64,000 bases of DNA from assembly GCF_963583255.1 (NCBI RefSeq), contig NC_084806.1:16162317-16226316 (forward strand), in the 5' to 3' direction. The position numbers were made by a program, and so were the translations under genes. This DNA comes from Pyrus communis (lineage: Eukaryota; Streptophyta; Magnoliopsida; Rosales; Rosaceae). Below the pieces are notes generated by a model. It ran no database searches. It was not told the origin of the DNA and was given only the letters and a program-made list of their open reading frames with translations. How positions within the stretch are numbered: the stretch's first letter is position 1; every line of letters starts with the position of its first letter. Below, one piece after another: positions 10,279 through 22,345 of the stretch.

Positions 10279-10399
10279 GGGAATTGTTATTGGCACTTCA
10301 AAATTCTCATTCTACACTCCAAACTTTCTATATTTAGAAAGAAAAATACACTTGTGAGGAGTGTAGAATGAGATTTTTAGAGTGCCAATAACACTTCCC
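10279..10399. mobile_element. 121-bp hAT-like MITE inside the old caulimovirid
   Basis: Long terminal inverted repeats run inward from both ends: GGGAATTGTTATTGGCACT on the left and its near-complement on the right, about 40 bp each with a few mismatches. The flanks are 8-bp direct repeats AATAAATA (10271-10278) and AATGAATA (10400-10407), differing by one base. An 8-bp TSD suits hAT. It interrupts the caulimovirid between the capsid and protease pieces and so inserted later. Confidence 0.8.
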
Positions 10400-10508
10400 A
10401 ATGAATATTATAATACATATTTAATATTGTGTGAAAAGTGTTATAGTAATAGGTTATTAGAAGTTAATTCAGCAGAATCACAAGAAATTACTGAAATATT
10501 AGGAAATA

Positions 10509-11078
10509 TTGTTCATAGAAAAGCCAAAAAATAGCTCTTTAATTACTATAAATTGTGAAATAGAATTAGCAAAAGAATATAAGATACAAACAATAGCTAT
10601 GATAGATACAGGGAGTACAAAGAGTGTCATAAGAGAAAAATTAGTTCCAGAAAAATATAGACAAAAATTAGCAAAACCAGTAAGAATAACGCAGTTTGAT
10701 GAGAGACCAGTTTATTTAACACACTGTATTAATAACGAGTCTATTAAAGTGGAAAAACAACAATTTAATTTACTATTAACATTTGTTTCACCAGTAAGAT
10801 CATAACCATTCATTTTAGGTTTAAATTTTTTGAAAAGTTTGCAAGGTTTTTTATTTATAAATCCTAACATAACATTTTTCGAAAGAGGTATTACAATAAC
10901 TAACCAAAGTAATACTGTAGAAGCGTACAAAAGTATAAGTATAGAAGAATCTAGTAGTCAAGATTTGGAAAACTCAAACGAAAATGATGAGAATAATAAT
11001 ATAGAAGAGTTTGATGAAGAAATATTTGAACATGAATATCCGATTTTAGAAGAAGGAAACTGTATGGAAATATTATAG
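10509..11078 (+). pseudogene. Aspartic protease remnant of caulimovirid
   Basis: The frame holds an AMIDTGST-type retropepsin active-site motif near 10598-10621, in the right place between capsid and RT. A stop (about 10803) breaks the frame before a linker rich in Asn and Glu. This is part of the same degenerate polyprotein. Confidence 0.6.
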
Positions 11079-11159
11079 TTAGATAGACCAAAGAGTTTAG
11101 AAGAATTGTTACAATTAGCAGAACAAACTAGAATTATAGGAGAAGGCACACAGTTAAAT

Positions 11160-12511
11160 TAGAGTAAAAATAAAATAATAGCAAAATTAGATATAATTAA
11201 TCCAGATTTATCCATTAAGACAGTTGGCATGCCTTGTAGTTTAATAGATAAACAAGAGTTTGAACAACAAATTAAAGAGTTGTTAAATTTAAAAGTAATT
11301 AGACCCTCTAAGTCTAGACATAGATCATCGTCATTTATTGTAAGAAAACATTCAGAACTAAAGAGAGGTAAGGTTAGAATAGTTTATAATTATAAGAGAT
11401 TAAATGATAATACATATGAAGATAGTTATAAGTTACCAAATAAGAACGAGCTTATAAATAAAATTCAAGAGAGCAAAAATTTTAGCAAATTTGATTGTAA
11501 ATCAGGATTTTGGCAAATACGATTAGTAGAAGAATCAATTGAGTGGACAACTTTTACTTGTCCAGAAGGACATTTTGAGTAGCTTGTTATGCCATTTGGA
11601 CTTAAAAATGTTTCATCGATCTTTCAAAGAAAGATGCACCAAATTTTCAAGAATATATGATAAATTTTGTAGTGTTTATGTAGATGATATCTTAGTACAT
11701 AGTAAAAATAGAAATGAACATAGAAAGCATTTAGAGATAGTTTTACAAGAATTTATCAATAATGGAATTGTGATTAGCAAAAATAAAATAGCATTAGAAA
11801 AGTAAGATATAGAATTTTTAGGAATGTATATCAAGTCAGGTATAATACAATTACAAGATCATATAGTCAAAAAGGTTTTCGAATTTCCAGATAAGTTGGA
11901 AGATAAAAAACAGTTACAAGCATTTTTAGGACTGTTAAATTATGTAAGAAATTTTATCCCTAATTTAGGAAGAAAAATAGTAGTATTACATAGTAAAACT
12001 AGCAAAACTCAACAAAAGTATTTTAATAGTGAAGATATAAATTAATTCAAAATATAAAGGAAGAAATTATTAAACTTAAGCCATTAACATTACCATTAGA
12101 TGATAGTTACAAAATAGTTGAAACAGATGCTTCATCATTAGGATAGGCATGTATACTATACCATAAAAAGCACAAGGAGTCACCAAATTCTGACGAACAA
12201 GTTTGTAAATATTCATCAGAAAAATTTAGTGATGTACAATCAAAATTACCGTCAATAGATTTAGAAATTTTAGGAATAATTAACTCACTTGAGCCATTTT
12301 CTTTATTTTTACATAATGAAGTATTTACGTTTAGAACAGATTGTCAAAATATAGTTTCTCATTATAATAAAATACATCCTAATAAACATGCAGCCCGAAG
12401 ATGGGTTAATTTTATTGATTCAATTACAGGAAATGATTTTAAACCAATTTTTGAACATATAAAAGGTAATGACAATACATTAGCTGATATCTTATCAAGA
12501 TTAATTTGTTG
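11160..12511 (+). pseudogene. Reverse transcriptase-RNase H remnant of caulimovirid
   Basis: RT pieces cover 11229-11582, 11539-11805 and 11824-12045. They include the SKFDCKSGFWQI-type motif (about 11490) and YVDDIL (about 11678), split by frame changes and stops. RNase H follows (about 12113-12510), with ETDASS (about 12120), then a stop, then the DCQN and ILSR-type motifs. The family is clear (Caulimoviridae RT by its FWQI and YVDD context) but the copy is dead. Confidence 0.75.
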
Positions 12512-12518
12512 AACAGGA

Positions 12519-13316
12519 ATGGAATATCGTGGACCATCATCCTCAATTGGCACAAGATCACAAGGTAAAAGAGCACACTTCAATAGCATAATGATGTACC
12601 ATAGACCTCCACCATTTAATGGATTTCAAAATAGCATAAGCAGACCAGCATCACTACCAGTACCAACTTTCAACTTTAATGGCAATATTGTTGAAGGAAT
12701 CAGAAATCCAACTCTTAGGTATAGGTCAAGAATACCAAGGTTTTCTGATAGACAACATATTCTCCTAAATAATTTTTGGAATATCCAAATCAAATAGCCA
12801 AACATGAGGGTTAGGTCATGAAAGAGCCTTAAAACAAGAGTTTAATAGTTTTAATTTTAGTATCCATCAAAGCCAGCATTATATTCATTCTCTTGAGCAT
12901 AACCTTCAAATCATTTCTAGAAACCATGAGTCCTTACTTAGTAAGTTTATCAAAATGAACCAAGAAATCCAATCTCTTAGAATGCAGCAGAAGTCAAGTA
13001 ACACCCTGAAAAGAGAATTGAAAAGAGGTTTGGAAACTGATCATCATAAGAATAAAGAAAAAGAGGTTTTTAAACTCATAGAACAAGAGGCTAATGAGCC
13101 CATATAAGAGATTAAGATTGAGCTCTTAGAAGAAGACATTGAAATGAAGCAATATCAAAATAATGAGCAGTATCAGCATCTGAGTAAAGAAGAAAAACAA
13201 GAAAGATATGAAAATTTTCTTAGGAATATATTTTTAAACTTAATAATAGATGATATCCTATTAGAAAAAAAATTCAAAAGCAAAATTAAGAATAATGCCA
13301 CCAGATATGCAAAATA
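12519..13316 (+). pseudogene. Coiled-coil-rich ORF downstream of caulimovirid RT
   Basis: An ATG at 12519 lies just after the RNase H end. The N-terminal 90 residues are Pro/Ser/Asn-rich (to about 12796). Beyond a stop, the same region encodes a long Gln/Glu/Lys-rich helical stretch (about 12800-13310) with coiled-coil character and two internal stops. A coiled-coil virion-associated or inclusion-body protein is possible, but I cannot name it. Confidence 0.45.
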
Positions 13317-13424
13317 AGATCATGACTAGAGTATCACAGTCCATGAAAGAGTTACAATTACAATTCCAATGTGCTTTGTATCAATCTATCTTTGATCCAA
13401 AACTAGGGATGTATCAGGATTAAC

Positions 13425-13943
13425 ATGAGAGATTTTAGACTATGGCATTTTAGCTATGAGCATCAGAAAAAGCATCATGTGGTAGAAGTTACCCCTACCT
13501 TACTATTAGAGTTTAGCTATCTTGATAAAATATTCATTAACCATATTTCTCAACTAGAATCATTTCTTGAAAAACTTATAAAGGTAGTAGAAGATTATCT
13601 GGAAAGGTGGAAAGAAATTTGTATAAGTTTTATTAGTAATCCTCCAGATTGGTATGTACATATGTATAAGGAGAAAGTTAGAAATATAACCATGATTAAT
13701 GAAGAGTCCTTTAGACTATCCTCTATCTCCTCACAAAGGTGGACTCCTTCATACAAAAATATTCTAAAATTCTGTGGAATCCAAATGTTAGCCTTAGATG
13801 AGTTTGAAGATTTTAGGCATGATATGGTGTTAGTAGCAGAAGAAGAAGAAATGTATATTTACAGTAAGACAAGGATCAGTCATCAGCCCTATTGGAAGCC
13901 TCAAATTTCAAAGAAGAAACAACAAAAATGTACTACAAAGTAA
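13425..13943 (+). pseudogene. Terminal unidentified ORF of old caulimovirid
   Basis: This is a 172-codon open piece, helical in the first half, with an acidic EEEE stretch and a basic C-terminus. It follows the coiled-coil region and probably belongs to the same or the next viral gene. There is no motif I recognise. A highly charged tail continues to about 14047 in another frame. Confidence 0.4.
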
Positions 13944-14050
13944 AAGAAGATAGAGAAAAAGAGGCAGAGCTAATAGAAGGCGATGAACAGTACTGGAACA
14001 ATTTGATGGAAGAAGAACTGCACAACATCGACAACATGATGGAAGCATGA

Positions 14051-15557
14051 AACACTCGCAGCAAATTAGCATAAGTTGAATAGCATTATGCAAAATAATG
14101 TATTTTGATCAAACATAAATGTCAACATCATTGTGAACCCACTACAATAATGAAATAATGGCATAAGAGTAGATGAAGAAAAGAACTTGATCCATTATAG
14201 ACTTTTCATACACAAAATGTCCTTTTCATTAAGAATGAATAGTGTTAAACCCTTTTTGTTAAAGCTTCCTTGATTATTCTTTCTGGTTCGTATATATAAT
14301 CTATGGGTTCATTCAATGGCCCATAAGAAATTGGTATCAATAATTTTATCTTATGTAGGTAATTTGCAAATAAGCTAAAGTAGACTTTCTTAAAGTAACA
14401 CTATCCTTAGACTTTCTATCACCTCACAGTTTAACGTTAATTCCTATCTCAAATTATAAAACATTGTGCAAAAAACATGAGGAGGTAAAAAGTCCATAAA
14501 GAGTCCTACTTTTGAGAATCGCCTTAGCATTTCTCATATATGTTTCTGTTTAGGGGACAAAAGTTCTCTTTCCTATGCAACCACCTTAATTATTCACACA
14601 AACAATATGTAAGCTTCATCTATACATTATACGTATTATGGCATTTGTGTTCTTTCGCTGTAGGACAAATTTTTTGGGTGAATTTTAGTGGTAGTTTCAC
14701 CTTTAATCCTCAAATTCTTGCATGGTGCACAAATTTTAAAAACTTGTTAAACGAAGACAATAATGACATCAGTTACAAAAGTAGATAGAATTATTGGTGA
14801 ACATGTAATTTCATACAATCGATGTTTAAGTTGGAATAAAATTAACACGGTGTCCACTATGTTCGGAAACAATTATTTTGACATGTACCAAATTACCACA
14901 ACTTTTGCAAGCTTTAGAAAGAGGTGAGAGACGTTGAAGTGGATTCTAGTTTTGCACTAGAAAATTTTGCCCGTATGTTGCTGCAGGATTGAAAATTGTA
15001 TGAAAAATTACGTTTGCAATTGAGAATTGCATGAAAGATTATGTTTGCAAGATATAAAAGATTGTGTTTCAAAACATTACTATTTACACTGAATACATTT
15101 GGAAAATTGTTCTATACAAAAGTTTTGATCGACACTTTCCTCAAGTTGCTCCTTGGGGGACCTCATGACTCTGCCTTGGCCCCTTTGTGATCTGGATCCC
15201 TGCTCTAGCTCTTTTCTTGGGGTTTGATCTCACAATCTTGCATGTCTGAATTTAGTCCCTTCAAATATGTATAACCATATAAGCATAGGCTTAGGATCAG
15301 GGGGAAGGTTTTAGGGTAATTCTTTTCAAAACTGTATAATGTAAAAATATATATGATAAGCAATACTATTTACATACATGTGGAGTGTAGGCAGGTAATT
15401 ATTGGTCTTTTTTCCTGAATCAATAAAACTAATTCCAAAATACAACTTCAAGAACCCTTTCCAGGCAATTGAACATTAAGAATGATGCTAAGTTGAAATA
15501 GAGACAATCAAAACATTTAACAAAATCCAGTGACTAATCATAAAAGCACAGCATGTA
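14051..15557. other. Intergenic, no gene seen
   Basis: This stretch has no supported gene. It contains scattered short frames and a GC-richer patch near 15120-15250 that could be old retroelement sequence. No terminal repeats or TSD were found. Confidence 0.5.
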
Positions 15558-15562
15558 GGTAC

Positions 15563-15767
15563 TGATAGAGATAATGCACTTGAAATGTTGACACTTGTCT
15601 AAATCCTAGATAGGCAGTTATTGTAGTATAATCTTGTGAGTTGTATAAATACCTCATTCATATAAGAACTTCTTTGTTAAGTCATCAATACATGAAACAT
15701 CTCTCTCTCTATCTCTAAATTCTCTCTGTGATATTGTTCTTACAAGCTCATAGTATATACGTTAACA
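15563..15767 (+). repeat. 5' LTR of copia 1
   Basis: This is a 205-bp LTR, TGATAGAG...GTTAACA. It holds a TATA-like TATAAAT (15644-15650) and a CT-rich stretch. It differs from the 3' LTR at about eight bases plus a 2-bp CT indel. Confidence 0.92.
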
Positions 15768-15781
15768 TGGTATCAATCGCC
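15768..15781 (+). promoter_or_regulatory. Primer-binding site of copia 1
   Basis: TGGTATCAATCGCC directly follows the 5' LTR. Its first eight bases match the usual initiator-tRNA-Met site TGGTATCAGAGC and it then diverges, consistent with decay or a variant priming site. Confidence 0.7.
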
Positions 15782-16061
15782 ATGATAGCTCGCAACTAAA
15801 GCTTCAATCCAAGTCTTCCACATCTCTGATTTCTGCAATTTCGTTTTCTTTGAATCATCGACTGCTAATAATAGTGAGTTGTTGACATCTCTTCGTCTTC
15901 TTCGATTCTAGGGTTTCTTGAATTTCTCACATTGTAGATCAAGTCCCTGCTTCTCGATTATTTGACTACTGTGTTTCTTGCACACCAACTGTTTGCTATG
16001 TGTTCTGTGAGGTAAATCTGTCACTATAGTGTGTTGTTTTCATGATCTTTTCAAGGGAAAA

Positions 16062-19000
16062 ATGGTTACTTCTTCTCAATTACAGCTATTTCAATCCCCT
16101 ATAACTGCACTTGTGTCTTCAATTTCTACATCTGTAAATGTTAAACTTGATGATACGAACTATCTGAATTGGCACTTCCAAATGCAATTAATGTTGGAAA
16201 GTAATGGAATTATGGGATTTGTGGATGGATCTCATCCTTGTCCATCTCGAATTTCCTCAGAGATTGGAGAATTTGGTGTGAATTCTTTGAATTCCTCTTC
16301 CTCCACTAATTGTGATGCGTATTTAGTTTGGATGATGCATGATAGGGCACTTATGTAGCTTATCACAGCTACATTATCTCCTGTAGCTATGTCATGTGCT
16401 ATTGGTAGCACTAGTTCTAAAGATTTGTGGACTTGATTGAATGAGCAGTTCTCCACTGTTTCTAAAACTAGCACATTTCAGATGAAGTCTAACCTTCAAA
16501 CCATTAAAAAGGGATCTAATTCCATTTCTCAGTACTTGCAAAGGATCAAGGAGGACAAAGACTATCTTTCTGCTGCTAGGGTGTACTTTGCTAATGAAGA
16601 TATTGTTATTCTTGCACCTAATACATTACCAGCAGAATACAATACCTTTAGAACTGTTATAAGAGGAAGAGAGAATGTTATTTCCTTAAAGGAATTCAGG
16701 TCTCAATTGCTTGTTGAGGAAGTTATCATTAAGTCCAATATAAATGCACCTTTTATGACTGCTATGGTGGCTAATCATCCTAATTCTTCTCAGAAAAGGC
16801 CTACACAATCTGGTTTTATATCTGGTGAATTTAAGAAATTCCATAACAACAGGATATAAAACCAAGATCATACTATCCTACTTAGACACATGTTTTGCAA
16901 ACACCATCTCTTGGTGTACTTGGTCAGTTTCCCAACCAATACTCATCCAGCCCCTCTGCTTTAGTAATGCTCACTTGTCAACTGTGCAATGTTGATCATT
17001 TTGCAGCTTTTTGTGGATCTAAACCACCCGAGAAACCCAAGTGTCAAATCTGTGGCAGGTTCAATTGTAGTACCTGGTTTTGTTTCTACAATGAGAAAGG
17101 TCCCAATTTCATTGGAGCTGGTTCTACTTCCCAGTCTTCTCATATGCAGTCTTATTCTCCACAAGGATTTTCTCATCAGTCTCAGTTCTCAGACAATCAA
17201 TTTTAAGCTTTCTCTCCACCTATGCAAGCTATGCATATAGTGGTTTCTCAACCATCATCACAGACCGTATCGCAATCCATTCATTAGATTTGGTTAACTG
17301 ATTCGGGTGCAACAAATCATTTGACTGCAGATCTCAACAATCTCTTTTTGGCATCACCATACCCCTCTAATGAAACCATTTAGAAAGCAAATGGTGAAGG
17401 TTTGCCTGTTTCTCATGTTGGTAGCATTATTTTAAAACCCTCTGTACACCCAATTAAGCTGAATTATGTGTTGTATGTTCCCAAGCTTACACAGAACCTT
17501 CTTTCTATACATAGAATATGCTTGGATAATATTTGTTGGCTCATTTTTTATGCCTTTTGTTTCTGGATTCAGGAAAAGGCCACATGGAGGCTATTATACA
17601 AAGGACTGTGCAGTAATGGACTCTATCCAATCCCTTCCGTAGCTCATCCTTGTTCTGCAACCAATCAACCAGTTGTACAACACAAAGCTTTACTTGGTCA
17701 ACTTGTCAATTCAACTACCTAGCATAATAGGTTAAGGCATCCATCCAATTCCATTGTCTTTCTTACATTACAAAAATCACACCTGGCATGTACTAAAGAG
17801 TCTAATCCTAGTATATGTCAGAGTTGCTTAGAAGGAAAGTTCTGCAAATTACCTTTTCAGTCTACTGTCAATAAGCCTATAGTACTATTTGAGATTGTAC
17901 ACAGTGACCTTTGGGGTTCTGCACCATGTACTTCAGTAGATAGGTTTAGATACTATGCCACTTTCATTGATGATTGTACCAGATATTGCTTATTTCCTTT
18001 AATAAATAAATCTAACCTTTATGCCACATTCATTTCCTTTTATTCATATGTACTCACTCAATTTAATTCCAAGGTTAAAATTCTGCAGAGTGATAGAGGG
18101 GTGAGTACATTTCCAATAAATTGCAGTCTTTTTTGTCAGATAAATGTGTTGTCCATAAAAAATCTTGTCCTCATACACCTGAACAGAATAGGGTAGCTGA
18201 GAGAAAACATAGGCATGTAATTGAAACTACCATTACTTTGTTGCAAACTGCAAAATTATCTTCTCAATTCTGGTCTTTTGCCTGTCAAACTGCCATATAT
18301 CTTATTAACCGAATGCCTACACCCAATTTATCAAATAAATCTCCATTTGAACTATTATTTGGTTGTGTTCCAGTTCTCTCTCATTTGAGAACTTTTGGTT
18401 GTGCTTGTTATCCACTTTTTAAACCCTACAATACCTCTAAGCTTCAAATCAAAACCACCAAATGTGTCTTCTTGGGGTACGCATCAAAATATAAAGGGTT
18501 TATGTGTTTTGAAGTATCTAGGCACATAATATATGTATCTAGACATGTGGTCTTTTCTGAAAATGAATTTCCTTACATAGACTTATTGACAACCACAAAG
18601 TCACAGGTCATTCCTATTATTACGCAACCTGTGAGTCAAACACCAGTTGTTACTTATGATAATGTGGTAATGCCACCTGATTCATCTATCTTCCCATCCC
18701 GAGTACTATCATCTCCTGGCCCTATACCTGATTCACCAATGCACATTCATTCCAATGCCTCTTCTCCCAGATCACCGCCTCATAGTAGCCCTACATCTGA
18801 TACATCATTGTTCATTCCTCCTGTTTCCTCTCAGTCTATTACTAGTGCAACAAGTGATTTCTTTCATATCCCTGTGGCACTTGAATATAATCCTGACAAT
18901 CTTCAAGTGTATTGGATATTCCTCCTTTCAATCTGCATCCTATGCAGACACAAAGCAAAAGTGGCATTATCAAGAAAAAAGCCTTTTTATCAGTTTCCAA

Positions 19001-20560
19001 GGAGACTAACTTGTCTCAAACTGAACCTGTCAGTTACAAAACTGCTATTAAAAGTTCGGTGTGGTTACAGGCTATGACAGAAGAGATTAGGGCATTATAT
19101 ATTCAGGGTACCTGGAGTTTAGTTCCATTGCCACCGGACAAGAATCTTGTTGGTTGCAAATGGATTTTTAAAATCAAAAGACATTCTGATGGGTCTATTG
19201 CACGACATAAAGCCCGATTGGTAGCCAAATGATTTAGTCAGGAACCTGGCATTGTTTACTGTGATACATTTAGTCCTGTGGTTAAACCTACCACAGTGCG
19301 AATTGTTCTTGTACTTGCTGCTTATTTCAATTAGTCTCTCCGGCAACTTGACGTCAAGAATGCTTTCCTACATGGCATTCTTCAAGAGGAGGTATATATG
19401 GCTCAACCACCTGGTTTTGAGGACTCTACTAATCCTTACCTAGTATGTAAACTGCATAAATCTCTCTATGGCCTAAAACAGGCTCCACATGTATGGAATG
19501 AACGGTTTACCACATTTTTACCTAAATTGGGGTTCAAGAACACCTACTCGGATTCTTCCTCATTTGTGAAACCTATGGGATCTAATATTGATATTGTCAT
19601 TTTCCTCCTCTATGTGGATGACATTATCATAACAGGCAGTGCATCTTAGGCCATTCAACAAGTGATTTCTGATTTGACTTTTGAGTTTGATATCAAGGAC
19701 TTAGGTCATCTCCATTTCTTTCTTGGTATTCAAATCACTACAACTTCCACTGGTTTGTTCTTGTCTCAGCACAAGTATGTTACTGATTTATTGCAGAAAA
19801 CAGAAATGTTTGAATCCAAATCCTGTGACACACCTTGCTTGCCTTATAATTGATTATTGAAGGATGATGGAGAACCATATTCAAATCTTGGTTTATATAG
19901 GAGTGTTGTAGGTGCTTTACAGTATCTCACATTCACTAGACCTGATATTGCATCCTTTGTGTATCAGGTCTGTCAATTTATGCAACATCTCATGGTTTCT
20001 CACTGGACTGCTGTTAAAAGAATCTTGCGTTATTTAAAAGGAACTAAGGAGTGTGGTATTACTTGTTCTTAAGGAGACTTGACCCTAAAGGCTTTTAGTG
20101 ATGCTGATTGGGTAGGTGACCCTAATGACATGAGGTCCACTACTGGTTTAGTGGTGTTTTTAGGCTGTAATCCTATATCATGGGCTTCTAAAAAGCAATA
20201 AACAGTCTCACGGTCTTCTACTAAGGCTGAATATCGGGCCCTCTCTACAACTGCAGCTGAACTTGATTGGATTCAACAGATTCTGAGTTTTCTGCAAATC
20301 ACAGTATCATCACCACCTGTGTTATTTTGTGATAATCTCTCTGCAATAACATTGTCCTTCAATCCCGTACAACATCAATGGACTAAACGCATCGAGATTG
20401 ATGTACATTTTGTTCACGAAAGAGTGGCTTCAAACAAACTTCAAGTGCAGTTTGTGTCTTCCAATGAGCAGTTTGCCGATATCTTGACTAAGGGACTTAG
20501 TGCACCTTTGTTCACACTTCATTGCAGCAATCTCATGCTTGGGCTATCAAAGCATGAGTT
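16062..20560 (+). pseudogene. Copia 1 gag-pol polyprotein, disrupted
   Basis: The ATG at 16062 opens a copia-type gag (LDDTNYLNWHFQM motif; to about 16760), with stops at about 16356 and 16434. A degenerate Cys/His-containing stretch lies at about 16970-17090. The protease has a DSGAT motif (about 17299). Integrase (about 17700-18600) includes the NRVAERKHRH and NRMPTP regions. RT (about 19070-19850) has [10 protein letters not shown] (about 19612). RNase H follows to about 20560, with a KHxxID-like region. At least eight in-frame stops or frame changes occur along it. It encoded the machinery for copying and inserting the element and cannot do so now. Confidence 0.85.
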
Positions 20561-20562
20561 TG

Positions 20563-20580
20563 TGGGGGAGGGGGGGGGGG
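20563..20580 (+). promoter_or_regulatory. Polypurine tract of copia 1
   Basis: A G-rich purine run directly abuts the 3' LTR. This is the plus-strand priming site in LTR retrotransposons. The run of eleven Gs may also be an expansion. Confidence 0.8.
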
Positions 20581-20787
20581 TGATAGAGATAATGCACTTG
20601 AGATGTGGACACTTGTCTAAATCCTAGATAGGCAGTTATTGTAGTAGAATCTTGTGAGTTGTATAAATACCTCATTCATGTAATAACTTCTTTGTTAAGG
20701 CATCAATACATGAAACATCTCTCTCTCTCTATCTCTAAATTCTCTATGTTATATTGTTCTTACAAGCTCATAGTATATACGTTAACA
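20581..20787 (+). repeat. 3' LTR of copia 1
   Basis: This 207-bp copy of 15563-15767 has the same TG...CA ends, followed at once by the GGTAC target duplication. Confidence 0.92.
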
Positions 20788-20792
20788 GGTAC

Positions 20793-21472
20793 AATTATTA
20801 ACAACAACAGTGAATTTCGGATAAATAAATCCAGTAATTTTTGTATAAAACAACAAGAAGGTATGTACAAAATTTATGTGTGAGCAAATGAATATCCAGC
20901 TGTACTGACACTTGCATCATGCTCCAACCAATTTGGTCTAATACGTAAGAAAAATGTTGCACTTCATATTTGCATCAGTAGCACATCAGATATCCTAAAC
21001 TATTATTCTAAGGATAGTTTCGAAAATCCCAGAAAGGTCATTATTTATAGTGCAATGGAAACTTTGTTATTATTTTAATGATAAGATGGTATGCCTAGGA
21101 CCAGGAAAAGAACTGACAACTGCATAATAACACGGACGAAAGATTTACTATACTTACCGTACCATGTCTTATGTCCATGTCCATTAGTTAAGTCAATGTT
21201 GTCTGACCAACAGAGCATTCTTTCACATGAGCATACATTTTGCCTTATGCTATTCAACCTCATCTAGATAATTTAAATACAAATTATTTGTAAAATATAT
21301 CAAGATTCATACAACATTCGTGCCATCTAATTATTTATAACATTACTATCACTACTAAAAATGCACACATTGTAAATAGTATTATGTATAACCGCTAATC
21401 ACACAACACAAAAATAAATGCTGATAGAAAAAAAAAAAAAAAACAAAAACAAAAACAAAAACAAAAAAAGCG
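20793..21472. other. Intergenic, no gene seen
   Basis: AT-rich sequence ending in an A-rich simple repeat of AAAAAC units (about 21428-21468). No gene or terminal repeat was recognised. Confidence 0.5.
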
Positions 21473-21725
21473 CTAATTGTATAAATGGTCCTTGTGGTGA
21501 TAAGGATTTAAACCCTCGTGGTGTAATTTGTTAGCAAATTTAATCCAAAAGTGAATTTTTCGTTAAATGTCAATTAAATGCAGGGATAAAAATGTACTTT
21601 GGCATGTGCCTTCTTCTTTCTCATCTCTCTGCTCTCTCTGTAATTTGTGTTTGAGCAGCCATGGGAGTTTGAGTGATGAGAATGAGAATGAGAATGGTGG
21701 GAGTGGACATTACTCGATGGGAGGC
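21473..21725 (+). repeat. Left arm of long inverted repeat
   Basis: The arm runs from the A-rich repeat to the point where it meets the zinc-knuckle fragment. It shares with 22339-22626 (reverse strand) a stretch with (GAGAAT)n-like repeats. Confidence 0.7.
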
Positions 21726-21800
21726 AGAGGTGCTTCTGGAGGCTTCTACCAATGCGTTGAGTCCGACCATTTCACGAGGAAGTGCCCTAACAAGGGTTGA
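21715..21800 (+). pseudogene. CCHC zinc-knuckle gene fragment
   Basis: The frame encodes a Gly-rich stretch followed by a CX2-4 style knuckle (CVESDHFTRKCP) and then stops. The normal CX2CX4HX4C pattern has lost its second Cys (Ser/Glu there). Gly-rich plus CCHC resembles plant cold-shock or glycine-rich zinc-knuckle proteins. It is a fragment carried inside the inverted-repeat element, not a gene. Confidence 0.4.
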
Positions 21801-22109
21801 ATCAGTCATTTCCACTTCACCATCTCTCTGCATATGCTGCTGGTCTGTTTGGTTTTTGTTTAATTAAGTCTTGGTTTCTATGAATCAAAAACTTGTTTCG
21901 AGTAGTCGTAGTTGTCGGTTTTATGGTCATCTCTCTTTATTTCAATCTACGGAAATCATGAAGTAAATGATTCATTTTGGTATAGTAATTTTTCTTTCTT
22001 TTTTTTTGTTAAAGTTTTTAAGTAAGGATTCAGTGTTATTCTGGCAGAAAATGTGGATATGTGGTTAGTGGTTGGATTTTGATTCACACACATTAATATT
22101 AATGACAAA

Positions 22110-22345
22110 AAGAAAAAGATTTTGTTTCTGCGAGTTCGATTTCAATTTCGAACTTTGTCATCCTAGAGCAACCTTTGAGTTCTTTGTTCACAGCAAAGTA
22201 ATTGGAAAGCAAGTAATCAGAAGCATCAGGGCCATTAAATCCATCATAAATCCTTACGAAAACCCAGTCATGTTCCTCCGAAACAACCATATGAACTCAA
22301 TCCTTGCCAGCTTTTCCTTGAGTTGATTCAAGACTTTGGCTTCCC
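22110..22345 (-). pseudogene. PP2C phosphatase fragment (POLTERGEIST-like)
   Basis: Read on the minus strand, the frame contains [20 protein letters not shown], the conserved motif-1 region of plant POL/PLL-type PP2C phosphatases. There the family has a [10 protein letters not shown] core whose Asp and Gly bind the catalytic metals. Here the first Gly of that core is Arg, and an in-frame stop precedes the fragment (about 22303). Only about 60 codons remain. It is joined at its upstream side to the right arm of the inverted repeat. Confidence 0.65.

Larger units (their letters stand above)
9073..14050 (+). mobile_element. Second, degenerate endogenous caulimovirid
   Basis: This is a decayed pararetroviral sequence on the same strand as its neighbour. 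In order it shows a capsid-like piece, a CCHC knuckle, an aspartic protease piece, RT, RNase H, and then two downstream reading frames. Many stops and frameshifts interrupt each domain. Its codon use is more AT-rich and its motifs differ clearly from the florendovirus-like unit, so it is another lineage and not a diverged tandem copy. No terminal redundancy or primer site was found. The genus cannot be assigned by eye. Confidence 0.75.
15563..20787 (+). mobile_element. Ty1/copia LTR retrotransposon 1, decayed
   Basis: This is a complete element with a 5-bp TSD GGTAC (15558-15562 and 20788-20792). The LTRs are 15563-15767 and 20581-20787, with TG...CA ends and about 96% identity by eye. A primer site starts at 15768 and a G-rich polypurine tract lies at about 20563-20580. 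The domain order gag-PR-IN-RT-RH defines copia. The coding region is broken by several stops. Confidence 0.93.
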
